61,542 bases of DNA from Bacillota bacterium (lineage in GTDB: Bacteria; Bacillota; Clostridia; Peptostreptococcales; Anaerovoracaceae): positions 1 to 61,542 of the forward strand of contig JAFUCA010000017.1 of the NCBI GenBank assembly GCA_017459895.1. The letters are read 5' to 3'. The position numbers and the translations under genes are program-made. A model generated the notes under the pieces. The model had not been told where the DNA came from. It saw only the letters and a list, made by a program, of their open reading frames with translations, and made no database searches. Position 1 is the stretch's first letter. The number at the start of each line of letters is the position of its first letter. This document shows positions 43,892 to 51,552 of the stretch, in pieces.

Positions 43892-45139
43892 TCAGTACCC
43901 GAGCCGCCCGCGCAGCAGATCCCGGCGGCGCATCAGGATCCACAGGAGCAGAGCCATCAGACCGCAGCCAAGAGAGATCAGACCGGTGCCGGTGATCATT
44001 GAGCTCCAGGCCAGGGTCGCCAGACTGGTGCCGACGATGCCCACCAGATTGCAGGCAAACTGCATCAGAGCACTGGCGGAACCGGCGGCGTGACTGTATT
44101 CCTCCAGCAGGACCACGATGCTCAGGGGGCGGATCATGCCCTCGGCGATCATCAGGGGTACGATGGAGAACAGGAAGATCAGCGGATGCAGCCGCCCGAT
44201 CAGAAGAAGCGACGATGCTCCCGTCAGCACCATGGCAACGGTGATAGTGACCACCCATGCTCCGCTGAGCCGGCGCACCAGGAGCATGTAGAGAAACGGC
44301 GCGATGATGGACATACCGGCGCCGACGCCGTACAGGATGCCGTAGGCTACATTGCTGATGCCGAAATCGTTGATGTACACATAGGAACTGACGGCGATGT
44401 ACGCCCAGACCGGGATTGTCAGGAACGCGGCGATTCCGAGGAATAATGCAAAGGCTGGCGCTCTCGCGATGGAGAGTGCCTCTTTTATTACCGCGGACAT
44501 ATGCTCCGCGACCCGGATTTCTTTTGGCCAGGTCTCGGTGGAGATCAGAATCGGGATCGCCGTGATCCCGGTGGCGATGCCGAGAAAATAAAAGATCGAA
44601 TGCCAGGAACTGATGTTGATCAGTACAGATCCCAGCGTGGGCGCAAGCAGCGGGCCCATGGCCGCGATGGACTGCAGCAGCGTCATCGACCGCTCAAAGC
44701 GGCGGCCGGAGAAGCTGTCCTTGATCATCGCCGAGGTTACTGTAAGAACGCTTCCGGTGCCCAGACCGCCGGCCGCCCGGAGCACAGCCATGCTGAGCAC
44801 GCTCCCCGAGAAAGCGCACAGAAATGTGCAGACAGCGCTTCCGATCAGACCGATCAGGAGCACGGGCTTGCGGCCGAACCGGTCCGAGAGCGTGCCGCTG
44901 AACAGCGTGCTGACTGCCGTCGTCACGATCCCTGCGTTGATTGTGATGTTCAGCATGGATTCCGTCGTGTGGAACTCTTCCTTGAGGATCGGCAGAGCCG
45001 GCAGATACATATCCAAAGTGATCCACTGGATCGTCGTAATGACCATGATGGTGATGACGAAAAACGTCATATTCAGATGTTTCTGGGGAAGCAGAATTTC
45101 CGGGTCAGCAGGCCTCCCCCTTCGGTCGGTGTGCTTCAT
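43892..45139 (-). CDS. Bcr/CflA-type MFS drug exporter
   Basis: The 415-residue protein has twelve predicted membrane helices. The MFS loop 2-3 motif is GTLSDRFGRKPVL, and the first helix holds DMYLPALPILKEEF, typical of the Bcr/CflA (DHA1) group that exports bicyclomycin, chloramphenicol or sulfonamides. Start at 45139 overlaps the stop of the upstream phosphatase gene by four bases (ATGA). A longer start at 45214 lies inside that gene. The dispersed word is at 44448-44457. Confidence 0.86.
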   Translation of the reverse strand: MKHTDRRGRPADPEILLPQKHLNMTFFVITIMVITTIQWITLDMYLPALPILKEEFHTTESMLNITINAGIVTTAVSTLFSGTLSDRFGRKPVLLIGLIGSAVCTFLCAFSGSVLSMAVLRAAGGLGTGSVLTVTSAMIKDSFSGRRFERSMTLLQSIAAMGPLLAPTLGSVLINISSWHSIFYFLGIATGITAIPILISTETWPKEIRVAEHMSAVIKEALSIARAPAFALFLGIAAFLTIPVWAYIAVSSYVYINDFGISNVAYGILYGVGAGMSIIAPFLYMLLVRRLSGAWVVTITVAMVLTGASSLLLIGRLHPLIFLFSIVPLMIAEGMIRPLSIVVLLEEYSHAAGSASALMQFACNLVGIVGTSLATLAWSSMITGTGLISLGCGLMALLLWILMRRRDLLRGRLGY

Positions 45140-45978
45140 CGGTGCTTCGCCTCCGCGTTTTGTGCTCCCTTCCACGCTGCCAGAAACTCCTTCACTGCTG
45201 AAGGCCGGCCGCACAGGATCGATGGTTTCCCTTCAAATTTCAAGGGAGCACCGTTGATGTCGGTGACGGAGCATCCGGTTTCCTCGGCGATCAGCTTGCC
45301 GGCGGCGAAATCCCAGGGCGAAAGACTGAGCTCCGCATAGAGCCCGAAGCGGCCGCAGGCGGTCCAGCAGCAGTCCAGCGCCGCCGATCCCGTGCGCCGC
45401 ACATCCGCTGAGAGCTCGTACAGAAGATGCGCCATACGGAAGGTGGGAGCATTGGTGGAATCGTCATAGGGAGCCGTGCCGAATACCGTGATCGCATCCG
45501 CCAGCTTCAGATCAAACTCCGGCAGACGGTGCCCGTTCAGCCAGGTGCCCCGGCCAAGGCCCGCGCTGAACAGCTCTTCCCGGTAGGGGTCGTAGATCAC
45601 GCCGATCCGCGTTTTACCGTCCACCGTCATGGCGATGGATGTGCAGGAATGCTGCAGTCCGTGGACGAAATTCGCGGTGCCGTCGATGGGGTCGATGATG
45701 AAACAGACGCCTTCATTCACCTCCTCCGGATCCGCGATCTGCCGGATCCCGGGCAGAGACAGATCCTCCTCGCAGAGGAACGAGCAGGGGGAACACAGGA
45801 TGTCCAGCCTTTGCATGAGCATCCTCTGGATCTCCAGATCCTTCGAAGTGACCAGATCCCGGCGGCCGGACTTGGTGGACACCTTAACATCCCGGTCCGC
45901 GCTGCGGATCATGCGGCCGGCTTTCACCGCCAGTTTCTCGATTTCATGCTGCAGGAATGCGTCATCAGGTACGATCAT
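45136..45978 (-). CDS. Inositol monophosphatase family protein
   Basis: The 280-residue protein shows the Mg2+-dependent phosphatase motifs: FLCEEDL in place of the usual GEE(S/T), DPIDGTANFVHG (motif 1, about 103-114) and SPWDFAAGKLIAEETG (motif 2). Members hydrolyse inositol phosphate, 3'-phosphoadenosine phosphate or fructose bisphosphate, and which one applies here is unknown. It is translationally coupled to the exporter downstream. One dispersed word copy is at 45805-45814. Confidence 0.88.
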   Translation of the reverse strand: MIVPDDAFLQHEIEKLAVKAGRMIRSADRDVKVSTKSGRRDLVTSKDLEIQRMLMQRLDILCSPCSFLCEEDLSLPGIRQIADPEEVNEGVCFIIDPIDGTANFVHGLQHSCTSIAMTVDGKTRIGVIYDPYREELFSAGLGRGTWLNGHRLPEFDLKLADAITVFGTAPYDDSTNAPTFRMAHLLYELSADVRRTGSAALDCCWTACGRFGLYAELSLSPWDFAAGKLIAEETGCSVTDINGAPLKFEGKPSILCGRPSAVKEFLAAWKGAQNAEAKHR

Positions 45979-46068
45979 GGTTACAGGCTCCTTTTCTGTG
46001 TTCTTTCTTAATTATACGGGAAACCGCCGGCGAAGACAACGGGGCAGGTTTTGCGCGGCCGCCGCAAT

Positions 46069-46195
46069 ATGGGGTTGTATGGCGCAAAGCCTGGGGAGGC
46101 AGCCCCATGAGATCCTGGAACACTACCCCAAAATGGGGTAGCACAGCGAAGGGACATGGGGTTACTTCCCCACAGAATTTCAAATACTACCCCAG
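46069..46195. repeat. Two four-block GGGG/CCCC elements
   Basis: Unit 1 (46069-46130) and unit 2 (46134-46195) each read GGGG, 18-19 nt, GGGG, 6 nt, CCCC, 18-19 nt, CCCC, with outer words ATGGGGT-like and ACTACCCCA. The inner blocks form a 6-nt-loop hairpin and the outer blocks a second stem. In unit 1 the second block is preceded by GCAAAGCCTGG (46084-46094), one base off the dispersed word. The gap 45979-46332 is between divergent genes and contains nothing else obvious. Confidence 0.8.
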
Positions 46196-46332
46196 ATCCC
46201 TCGATAGGTCAGCACCATCCCCGAAGGCCGCCGCGAAAACGCCTGATCTGACCTTGAGAAAACACCGGAAATACAGTATGATATATACAGGAAATTATTG
46301 CATATGACAGAAGACAGGAGGTAAGAGACAGC

Positions 46333-47367
46333 ATGGTTGGTAAAGTCATTTTGATTATTATATTGGTCATACTCATCGGTATCATCGTGCGGAACGTGGT
46401 CATCGTCCCGCAGCAGCATGAGTACGTCGTGGAGTTTCTCGGGAAATACCGCAAAACCTGGGGCGCGGGGCTGCATATCAAGATCCCGTTCCTGGAAGCG
46501 GTCGTGGCGAAGATCTCCCTGAAGGAGCAGACGCTGGATTTCCCGCCGCAGAACGTTATCACCAAGGATAACGTCACCATCACAGTGGATTCCGTCGTAT
46601 TCTCCCGGGTGTTCAGCTCGAAGGATTACACCTACGGCATCGAGGACGCTCTGTATGCGCTGGAGAATCTGACGGCCACCACTCTGCGAAATATCCTGGG
46701 CGAGATGGAGCTGGATCAGACCCTGTCCTCCCGGCAGGAGATCAACGCTAAGATGGAGGCCATTCTGGACGCGGCGACCGACCCCTGGGGCCTGAAGGTC
46801 ACCCGTGTTGAGATCAAGAACATCAATCCTCCGAGGGACATCGAAGAAGCCATGACGAAGCAGATGAAGGCGGAGCGTGAGAAGCGGCAGGCCGTGCTGG
46901 AGGCGGAAGCCCACAAGGAATCCGTCATGAAGCGGGCCGAGGGTGACAAGGCGGCGAAGATCCTGGCCGCCGAAGCCGAGATGCAGGCAAGGATCGCGGT
47001 CGCCAAGGGTGAAGCGGAGTCCATCCGGCTGACCTACGAAGCCCAGGCCACCGGTCTGAAATACCTGTCTCAGGCTAATATTCAGGAGAGCGTTCTGCGG
47101 CTGCGGGGCATCGATGCCTTGAAGGATGTGGCCGACGGCAGAGCGACGAAGATCTTCATGCCGACGGATCTCAGCGATGTGGTCTCCATCATCGGAGCGG
47201 TGGGAGAGACCCTGGGCATCGGCGATGCCGAGGGAATCGATAAGAGCCCGGAACCGGCTCCGGCGCCGCCGGAGGATCCCTGCCATGGGGACAGCGCATC
47301 CAAGATCACCCAGGAGATCAACGCCCAGAAGAAGGAGGCGTGGCTTCGCCAGAATGCGAAGGGCTGA
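46333..47367 (+). CDS. Stomatin/SPFH (band 7) membrane protein
   Basis: The 344-residue protein has an N-terminal membrane helix (about 4-26), then an SPFH domain (VVIVPQQHEYVVEFLGKY, GLHIKIPFLE, DNVTITVDSVVFSRV) and a long charged coiled coil (KQMKAEREKRQAVLEAEAH onward, about 175-240). Such QmcA/HflK-like proteins assemble into membrane rings or lipid-domain scaffolds and often modulate proteases. The usual NfeD partner gene is not adjacent. The tail (PEPAPAPPEDP) is low complexity. Confidence 0.88.
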   Translation: MVGKVILIIILVILIGIIVRNVVIVPQQHEYVVEFLGKYRKTWGAGLHIKIPFLEAVVAKISLKEQTLDFPPQNVITKDNVTITVDSVVFSRVFSSKDYTYGIEDALYALENLTATTLRNILGEMELDQTLSSRQEINAKMEAILDAATDPWGLKVTRVEIKNINPPRDIEEAMTKQMKAEREKRQAVLEAEAHKESVMKRAEGDKAAKILAAEAEMQARIAVAKGEAESIRLTYEAQATGLKYLSQANIQESVLRLRGIDALKDVADGRATKIFMPTDLSDVVSIIGAVGETLGIGDAEGIDKSPEPAPAPPEDPCHGDSASKITQEINAQKKEAWLRQNAKG

Positions 47368-47396
47368 GCCGGAGCTGACCGCAGCAGGCTCCGGGT

Positions 47397-47471
47397 GTGA
47401 ACCGGCAGGGTGAACTAACCGGGTGAACCGGCCGCGTGAACCGGCCGGATGAAACAACTGGCGAAACAGCC
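47397..47471. repeat. 13-bp tandem repeat (GTGAACCGGCCGG type)
   Basis: Six consecutive blocks start at 47397, 47410, 47423, 47436, 47449 and 47462 and degrade toward the end (ATGAAACAACTGG, CGAAACAGCC). The period is not a multiple of three and it lies after the stomatin stop. There is no gene in 47368-47592. Confidence 0.75.
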
Positions 47472-47503
47472 TCATTCCACTGCCGCTGCAGGCTTTGCGC
47501 GCA

Positions 47504-47532
47504 TTGACAGGGCAGTGGTTTTCTTTTATAAT
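47504..47532 (+). promoter_or_regulatory. Consensus sigma-A promoter of greA
   Basis: TTGACA (47504-47509) and TATAAT (47527-47532), both perfect, are 17 bp apart. An inverted repeat CCACTGCC (47477-47484) and GGCAGTGG (47511-47518) brackets the -35 box and could be an operator. Confidence 0.9.
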
Positions 47533-47592
47533 ATTTATTTAGCTAATACGGGCGCCGGAGCGCTCAATATTTAGAAAAAGGAGATTTGATCA

Positions 47593-48078
47593 ATGGCTGA
47601 GATCATCAACGAAGAAATCATCTTAACGCAGGAAGGGTACGACCGGATCGTCGCGGAGCACGAGGAACTGGTGGCGGTCAAACGCGGCGAAGTGGCGGAG
47701 AGAATCAAGGAAGCGATTTCCTACGGCGACATTTCCGAGAACGCGGAGTACGATGCTGCGAAGAACGAGCAGGCGGAGCTGGAGGAGCGGATCCTTTATC
47801 TGGAGAATATGATCCGCAAGGCGAAGATCGTTCAGGACGAGGATGTCAAGGGCGACACCGTCGGCATCGGCCTGAAGGTTGAGGTGAAGAATACCGATAC
47901 CGGTGAGACCGCGGAGTATACCATCGTCGGCGCGACCGAATCCGATCCCTTCGAGGGGAAGATTACCACCGAATCCGCCGTCGGCAAGGCGCTGGTAGGA
48001 CATAAGCAGGGTGAGATCATAGCCGTTGAAGTACCGGACGGTACCATCACATACGAGATCGTGAAGATCAGCAAGTAG
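47593..48078 (+). CDS. greA: Transcription elongation factor GreA
   Basis: The 161-residue protein has the N-terminal coiled coil (LTQEGYDRIVAEHEELVAVKRGEVAERIKEA, acidic tip DISENAEYDAAKNEQ) and a C-terminal FKBP-like domain ending with SAVGKALVGHKQGEIIAVEVP. It rescues backtracked RNA polymerase by stimulating transcript cleavage. It is driven by a perfect promoter and followed 21 bp later by lysyl-tRNA synthetase, the same greA-lysS order seen in Firmicutes even though here the synthetase is class I. Confidence 0.96.
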   Translation: MAEIINEEIILTQEGYDRIVAEHEELVAVKRGEVAERIKEAISYGDISENAEYDAAKNEQAELEERILYLENMIRKAKIVQDEDVKGDTVGIGLKVEVKNTDTGETAEYTIVGATESDPFEGKITTESAVGKALVGHKQGEIIAVEVPDGTITYEIVKISK

Positions 48079-48099
48079 TAAGTAATCAGGAGGATATAA

Positions 48100-50124
48100 A
48101 TGCACTGGTCAGATAAGATTGCAGACATAGTCATCCGGAGAAATCCGGACAAAGAAGAATACGTATGCGCTGCCGGCATCAGCCCGTCAGGCTCCATCCA
48201 CATCGGAAACTTCCGGGACATCGCAACCGCGCTGTTCGTATGTCAGGCCCTGGAGAGAAAGGGCAAGAAAGCCCGCCTGCTTTTCTCCTGGGATGAGTAC
48301 GACCGTTTCCGTAAGGTCCCGGTGAATGTCAGCGCCGTGGATCCGGAGAACAAATACGAAGACTACATCGGACTCCCCTATAAGGACGTTCCGAACCCCT
48401 TCGGCACCGAAGAGACCGACTACGCCGATTTCTTCGAGAAGGAATTCATGCGGTCCATCGAGAAGTTCGGGATCACCATGGATTACCGGTATCAGGCGGA
48501 CATGTACCGCAGCGGCAAGTACGTGGAGCACATCATCACGGCTCTGAAGAAGCGCGGCGAGATCTTCGATATTCTGGACAGCTTCCGGACCCAGGAAGCG
48601 CAGCCGGGCGAGCGGGAGGCTTACTATCCGGTCAGCATTTTCTGCCCGCACTGCGGCAAGGACACTACGAAGATCACCTCCATCAATGAGGACTGCACCG
48701 TCGCGGAATACGAGTGCGAATGCGGCCACAAGGGGACCTTCGACTTCACGAAGGACTTCAACTGCAAGCTGGCCTGGAAGATCGACTGGCCGATGCGCTG
48801 GATGTACGAGGGCGTTGACTTCGAGCCGGGCGGCAAGGATCACGCGAGCCCCGGCGGTTCCTACGACACCAGTAAGGTCATCGCCAAGAAGATCTACGGC
48901 TATGAAGCGCCAGTCTTTGTAGGATACGAATTCATCGGCATTAAGGGAACCACCGGTAAGATGTCCGGATCCTCCGGCCTGAACCTGACGCCGGAGACGC
49001 TGCTGAAGCTGTACGAGCCGGAGATCATCATCTGGCTGTATTCCCGCTGCGAGCCCCAGAAGGCGTTCAACTTCTGCTTCGACGACGAGATCCTGCGGCA
49101 GTACTTCGAGTTCGATAAGAAATACAACCAGTACATCGACGGCACCGCCAATGAGCACGACAAGACCGTCATGGAGAACGCTCTGATGTTCGGACCGCGG
49201 ATCAAGACCGTGCCTATGTCCCTGCTGGTACAGCTCGGCTCCATCGTGGACTTCAACGTGCCCATGATCGAGACCGTGTTTGAGAAGATCAATCAGCCGT
49301 ACAAGTACGACGACTTTAAGGACCGGCTGGACCGGGCGAAGTTCTGGCTGGAGGAATGCGCGCCGGAGAACGCCAATAAGCTGCGGGCTACCCGGGATTG
49401 GGAGACTTACAACAGCCTGGACGAGAACGGCCAGAAGATGATCTCGATCCTCTACGATTATCTGAAGAACGAGGAATACGATCTGGACGCGCTGAATGCA
49501 GAGCTCTACGCGATCCCGAAGCAGATCTTCGGTGAGGACGCGGAGAACCTGAAGAAGCTGCAGGGCGCCTTCTTCAAGAGCGTCTACAAGATGCTGATCG
49601 ATAAGGAGAGAGGTCCGAGACTGTATCTGTTCCTCTACGCAATCGACAAGGAGCGGTTCCTGCCTTTGCTGGACTTCTCCTATCCCCAGACGGAGGAGGA
49701 GAAGGCGGCGGACGAGGCTGCAAAGGCTGGCCCGGCCGAGGAGGAGAAGGCGGAGCGCGTTTACGGCGATCCGGATCCTGTGGCGCCGATCACCCAGCCG
49801 GACATCTCCATTGACGATTTCTTCAAGATGGATCTGCGCGTCTGCAAGGTGCTGAAGTGCCAGGAGATCCGCAAGGCCCGCAGCAACTTCAAGCTGACTC
49901 TGTTTGACGGAGAGAGAGAACGCGTCATCGTGTCCAGCCTGAAGGGCGAGTACGAGCCGGAGGAACTGGTGGGCAAGAAGATCATCGTCGTGGCCAACCT
50001 GGAATCCGCCCGCATGACCGGCGTGACTTCGGAAGGCATGCTGCTGGCGGCGACCAACAATGCCTGCGGCTGCAAGGTTATCTTCGTTGACGATATGGTA
50101 CCGGAGGGGACGCGGATCTGCTGA
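48100..50124 (+). CDS. lysK: Class I lysyl-tRNA synthetase with C-terminal Trbp111-like domain
   Basis: The 674-residue protein has the class I signature HIGN (PSGSIHIGNF, about 29-32) and KMSGS (GKMSGSSG, about 287-291), and a cysteine-rich insertion (CPHCGK and CECGHKG). This is the archaeal-type LysK fold. After about residue 530, an acidic linker carrying a dispersed word copy (49720-49729) leads into a full tRNA-binding OB-fold (FFKMDLRVCKVLKCQEI, RVIVSSLKGEYEPEELVGKK, MTGVTSEGMLLAA). That is the Trbp111/MetG-C type usually attached to MetRS or PheT. Usual LysK is about 500-530 residues. It charges tRNA-Lys. Confidence 0.93.
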   Translation: MHWSDKIADIVIRRNPDKEEYVCAAGISPSGSIHIGNFRDIATALFVCQALERKGKKARLLFSWDEYDRFRKVPVNVSAVDPENKYEDYIGLPYKDVPNPFGTEETDYADFFEKEFMRSIEKFGITMDYRYQADMYRSGKYVEHIITALKKRGEIFDILDSFRTQEAQPGEREAYYPVSIFCPHCGKDTTKITSINEDCTVAEYECECGHKGTFDFTKDFNCKLAWKIDWPMRWMYEGVDFEPGGKDHASPGGSYDTSKVIAKKIYGYEAPVFVGYEFIGIKGTTGKMSGSSGLNLTPETLLKLYEPEIIIWLYSRCEPQKAFNFCFDDEILRQYFEFDKKYNQYIDGTANEHDKTVMENALMFGPRIKTVPMSLLVQLGSIVDFNVPMIETVFEKINQPYKYDDFKDRLDRAKFWLEECAPENANKLRATRDWETYNSLDENGQKMISILYDYLKNEEYDLDALNAELYAIPKQIFGEDAENLKKLQGAFFKSVYKMLIDKERGPRLYLFLYAIDKERFLPLLDFSYPQTEEEKAADEAAKAGPAEEEKAERVYGDPDPVAPITQPDISIDDFFKMDLRVCKVLKCQEIRKARSNFKLTLFDGERERVIVSSLKGEYEPEELVGKKIIVVANLESARMTGVTSEGMLLAATNNACGCKVIFVDDMVPEGTRIC

Positions 50125-50126
50125 TC

Positions 50127-51086
50127 ATGAAGAACCACAAGGGTGAAATGTTATTACTGCTGGCCTCCGTCATCTGGGGGTCAGCTTATATTTTTCAGAA
50201 GGTCGGCATGGACTATGTGGGTCCCTTTACCTTCGGGTTCTGCCGGTTCTGCCTGGGCGCACTGGCGCTGGTGCCGGTGGTGTGGCTGTTTGACCGCCGC
50301 AGGCAAAGGCTGGAGGGGCCGGCGGAAACGGCTGGGGCTGCGGAGACTGGAGCGGGAACCGGGGCGCGAACTCCCCGCCCGGGGGCTGCAGCGCTGACCG
50401 ACCGGACGCTGCTTGTCGGAAGCCTTCTGTGCGGACTGACGCAGTTCGCGGCGGGAAGCCTGCAGCAGATCGGTCTGATCTATACGACGGCGGGGAAGGC
50501 CGGCTTCATCACATCCATGCACATCGTGATCGTCCCTGTGCTGATGATCTTCCTGCGGCGCCGGGTCGGGTTTATCACCTGGATCGGGGTAGCGCTGGCG
50601 GTGTTTGGCATGTATCTGCTCTGTATTACCGAGGGATTCCGCCTCCATCTGGGAGACGGTCTGGTCTTTGGCTGCGCGGTGGTCTATGCGCTGCAGATCC
50701 TGCTGATCGACTATTATGCGGTGCGGACCGATCCGATCCGCCTGGCGGCACTGCAGTTTCTCATTGCAGGCATCCTGTCCGGAATCTGCATGCTCCTGTT
50801 TGAGCATGTTGTCCTGGCGGCGATTCTGGCCTGCGCGGTGCCGATCCTCTACACGGGCCTCCTGGAGGTCGCCGCTGCCTACACGCTGGAGATCTTCGGC
50901 CAGCAGACGACGGCGCCTTCAGTGACCGCCATCATCCTCAGCCTGGAGTCGGTGTTTGCCGTCATCTGCGGCGCCCTGTTTCTGGGAGAGCAGCTTTCGA
51001 GCCGGGAGATCATCGGCTGCGTTCTGATGATGAGCGCGTTTCTCATTGCCCAGATCGGCGGGGGAAATCGGGAGAAGACGGATTAA
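50127..51086 (+). CDS. EamA/DMT-family transporter
   Basis: The 319-residue protein has ten predicted membrane helices in two EamA repeats (LLLLASVIWGSAYIFQKVG at the start and TAIILSLESVFAVICGALFLGEQLS near the end). It probably exports a metabolite. Between helices 2 and 3 there is a 45-residue low-complexity insert (about 57-90, Gly/Ala/Thr-rich) absent from typical members. It begins with a dispersed word copy (50303-50312). The start follows lysK by two bases, so it is in the greA-lysK operon. Confidence 0.85.
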   Translation: MKNHKGEMLLLLASVIWGSAYIFQKVGMDYVGPFTFGFCRFCLGALALVPVVWLFDRRRQRLEGPAETAGAAETGAGTGARTPRPGAAALTDRTLLVGSLLCGLTQFAAGSLQQIGLIYTTAGKAGFITSMHIVIVPVLMIFLRRRVGFITWIGVALAVFGMYLLCITEGFRLHLGDGLVFGCAVVYALQILLIDYYAVRTDPIRLAALQFLIAGILSGICMLLFEHVVLAAILACAVPILYTGLLEVAAAYTLEIFGQQTTAPSVTAIILSLESVFAVICGALFLGEQLSSREIIGCVLMMSAFLIAQIGGGNREKTD

Positions 51087-51105
51087 ACCTACGATAAGAG
51101 ATTAA

Positions 51106-51140
51106 CGCAAAAGACTCCGGCAAAGCCGGAGTCTTTTGCG
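51106..51140 (+). terminator. Terminator of the greA operon
   Basis: CGCAAAAGACTCCGG pairs with CCGGAGTCTTTTGCG around a five-base loop, with T residues on both strands. Confidence 0.9.
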
Positions 51141-51204
51141 ATCAGTAATTCATATCATTTCCATATACAACTGCAAAAGGACGAATTAAATGTTGTTTGA
51201 GGAA

Positions 51205-51224
51205 GTTAGTTAACTTTAACTAAC
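51205..51224. promoter_or_regulatory. Near-perfect palindrome upstream of adhesin
   Basis: GTTAGTTAAC faces TTTAACTAAC, a 20-bp palindrome with two central mismatches, followed by a TATACTATA-like box. The stretch 51141-51552 is A/T-rich, holds no gene, and is the likely control region of the adhesin. No -35/-10 pair is convincing. Confidence 0.4.
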
Positions 51225-51552
51225 CATAATATACTATAGACGAAGGGATCCGTCAAGGGGTTTTTGAAAAAAGTTTTGTTGAATGAAAGTGCTTTTGACC
51301 CGCAGTATCTCCTGATAGGCGTAAAAGTCAAGTTTCTGGCAAGAATGTGGGCGGGCAGGAACAAGTAAATACAAGGTTTATGTGATAAAATTTACTCTGA
51401 GTAATTATTGCATATTCGCACGGCGGCAGGCACGATTAACGGTTTATTGACGGTTATTTTGATGCCCCGCCGGGTATACTGCTCTCAGAACGGTGGCATA
51501 GACACCGCTGTCAGCAAGCATCCATCTGTGAAGCCGGAAGGGAAATTATTAA

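Noticed and set aside
51087-51552. Riboswitch or small RNA upstream of the adhesin
   Set aside because: Apart from the operon terminator and one palindrome, no conserved aptamer features were seen.
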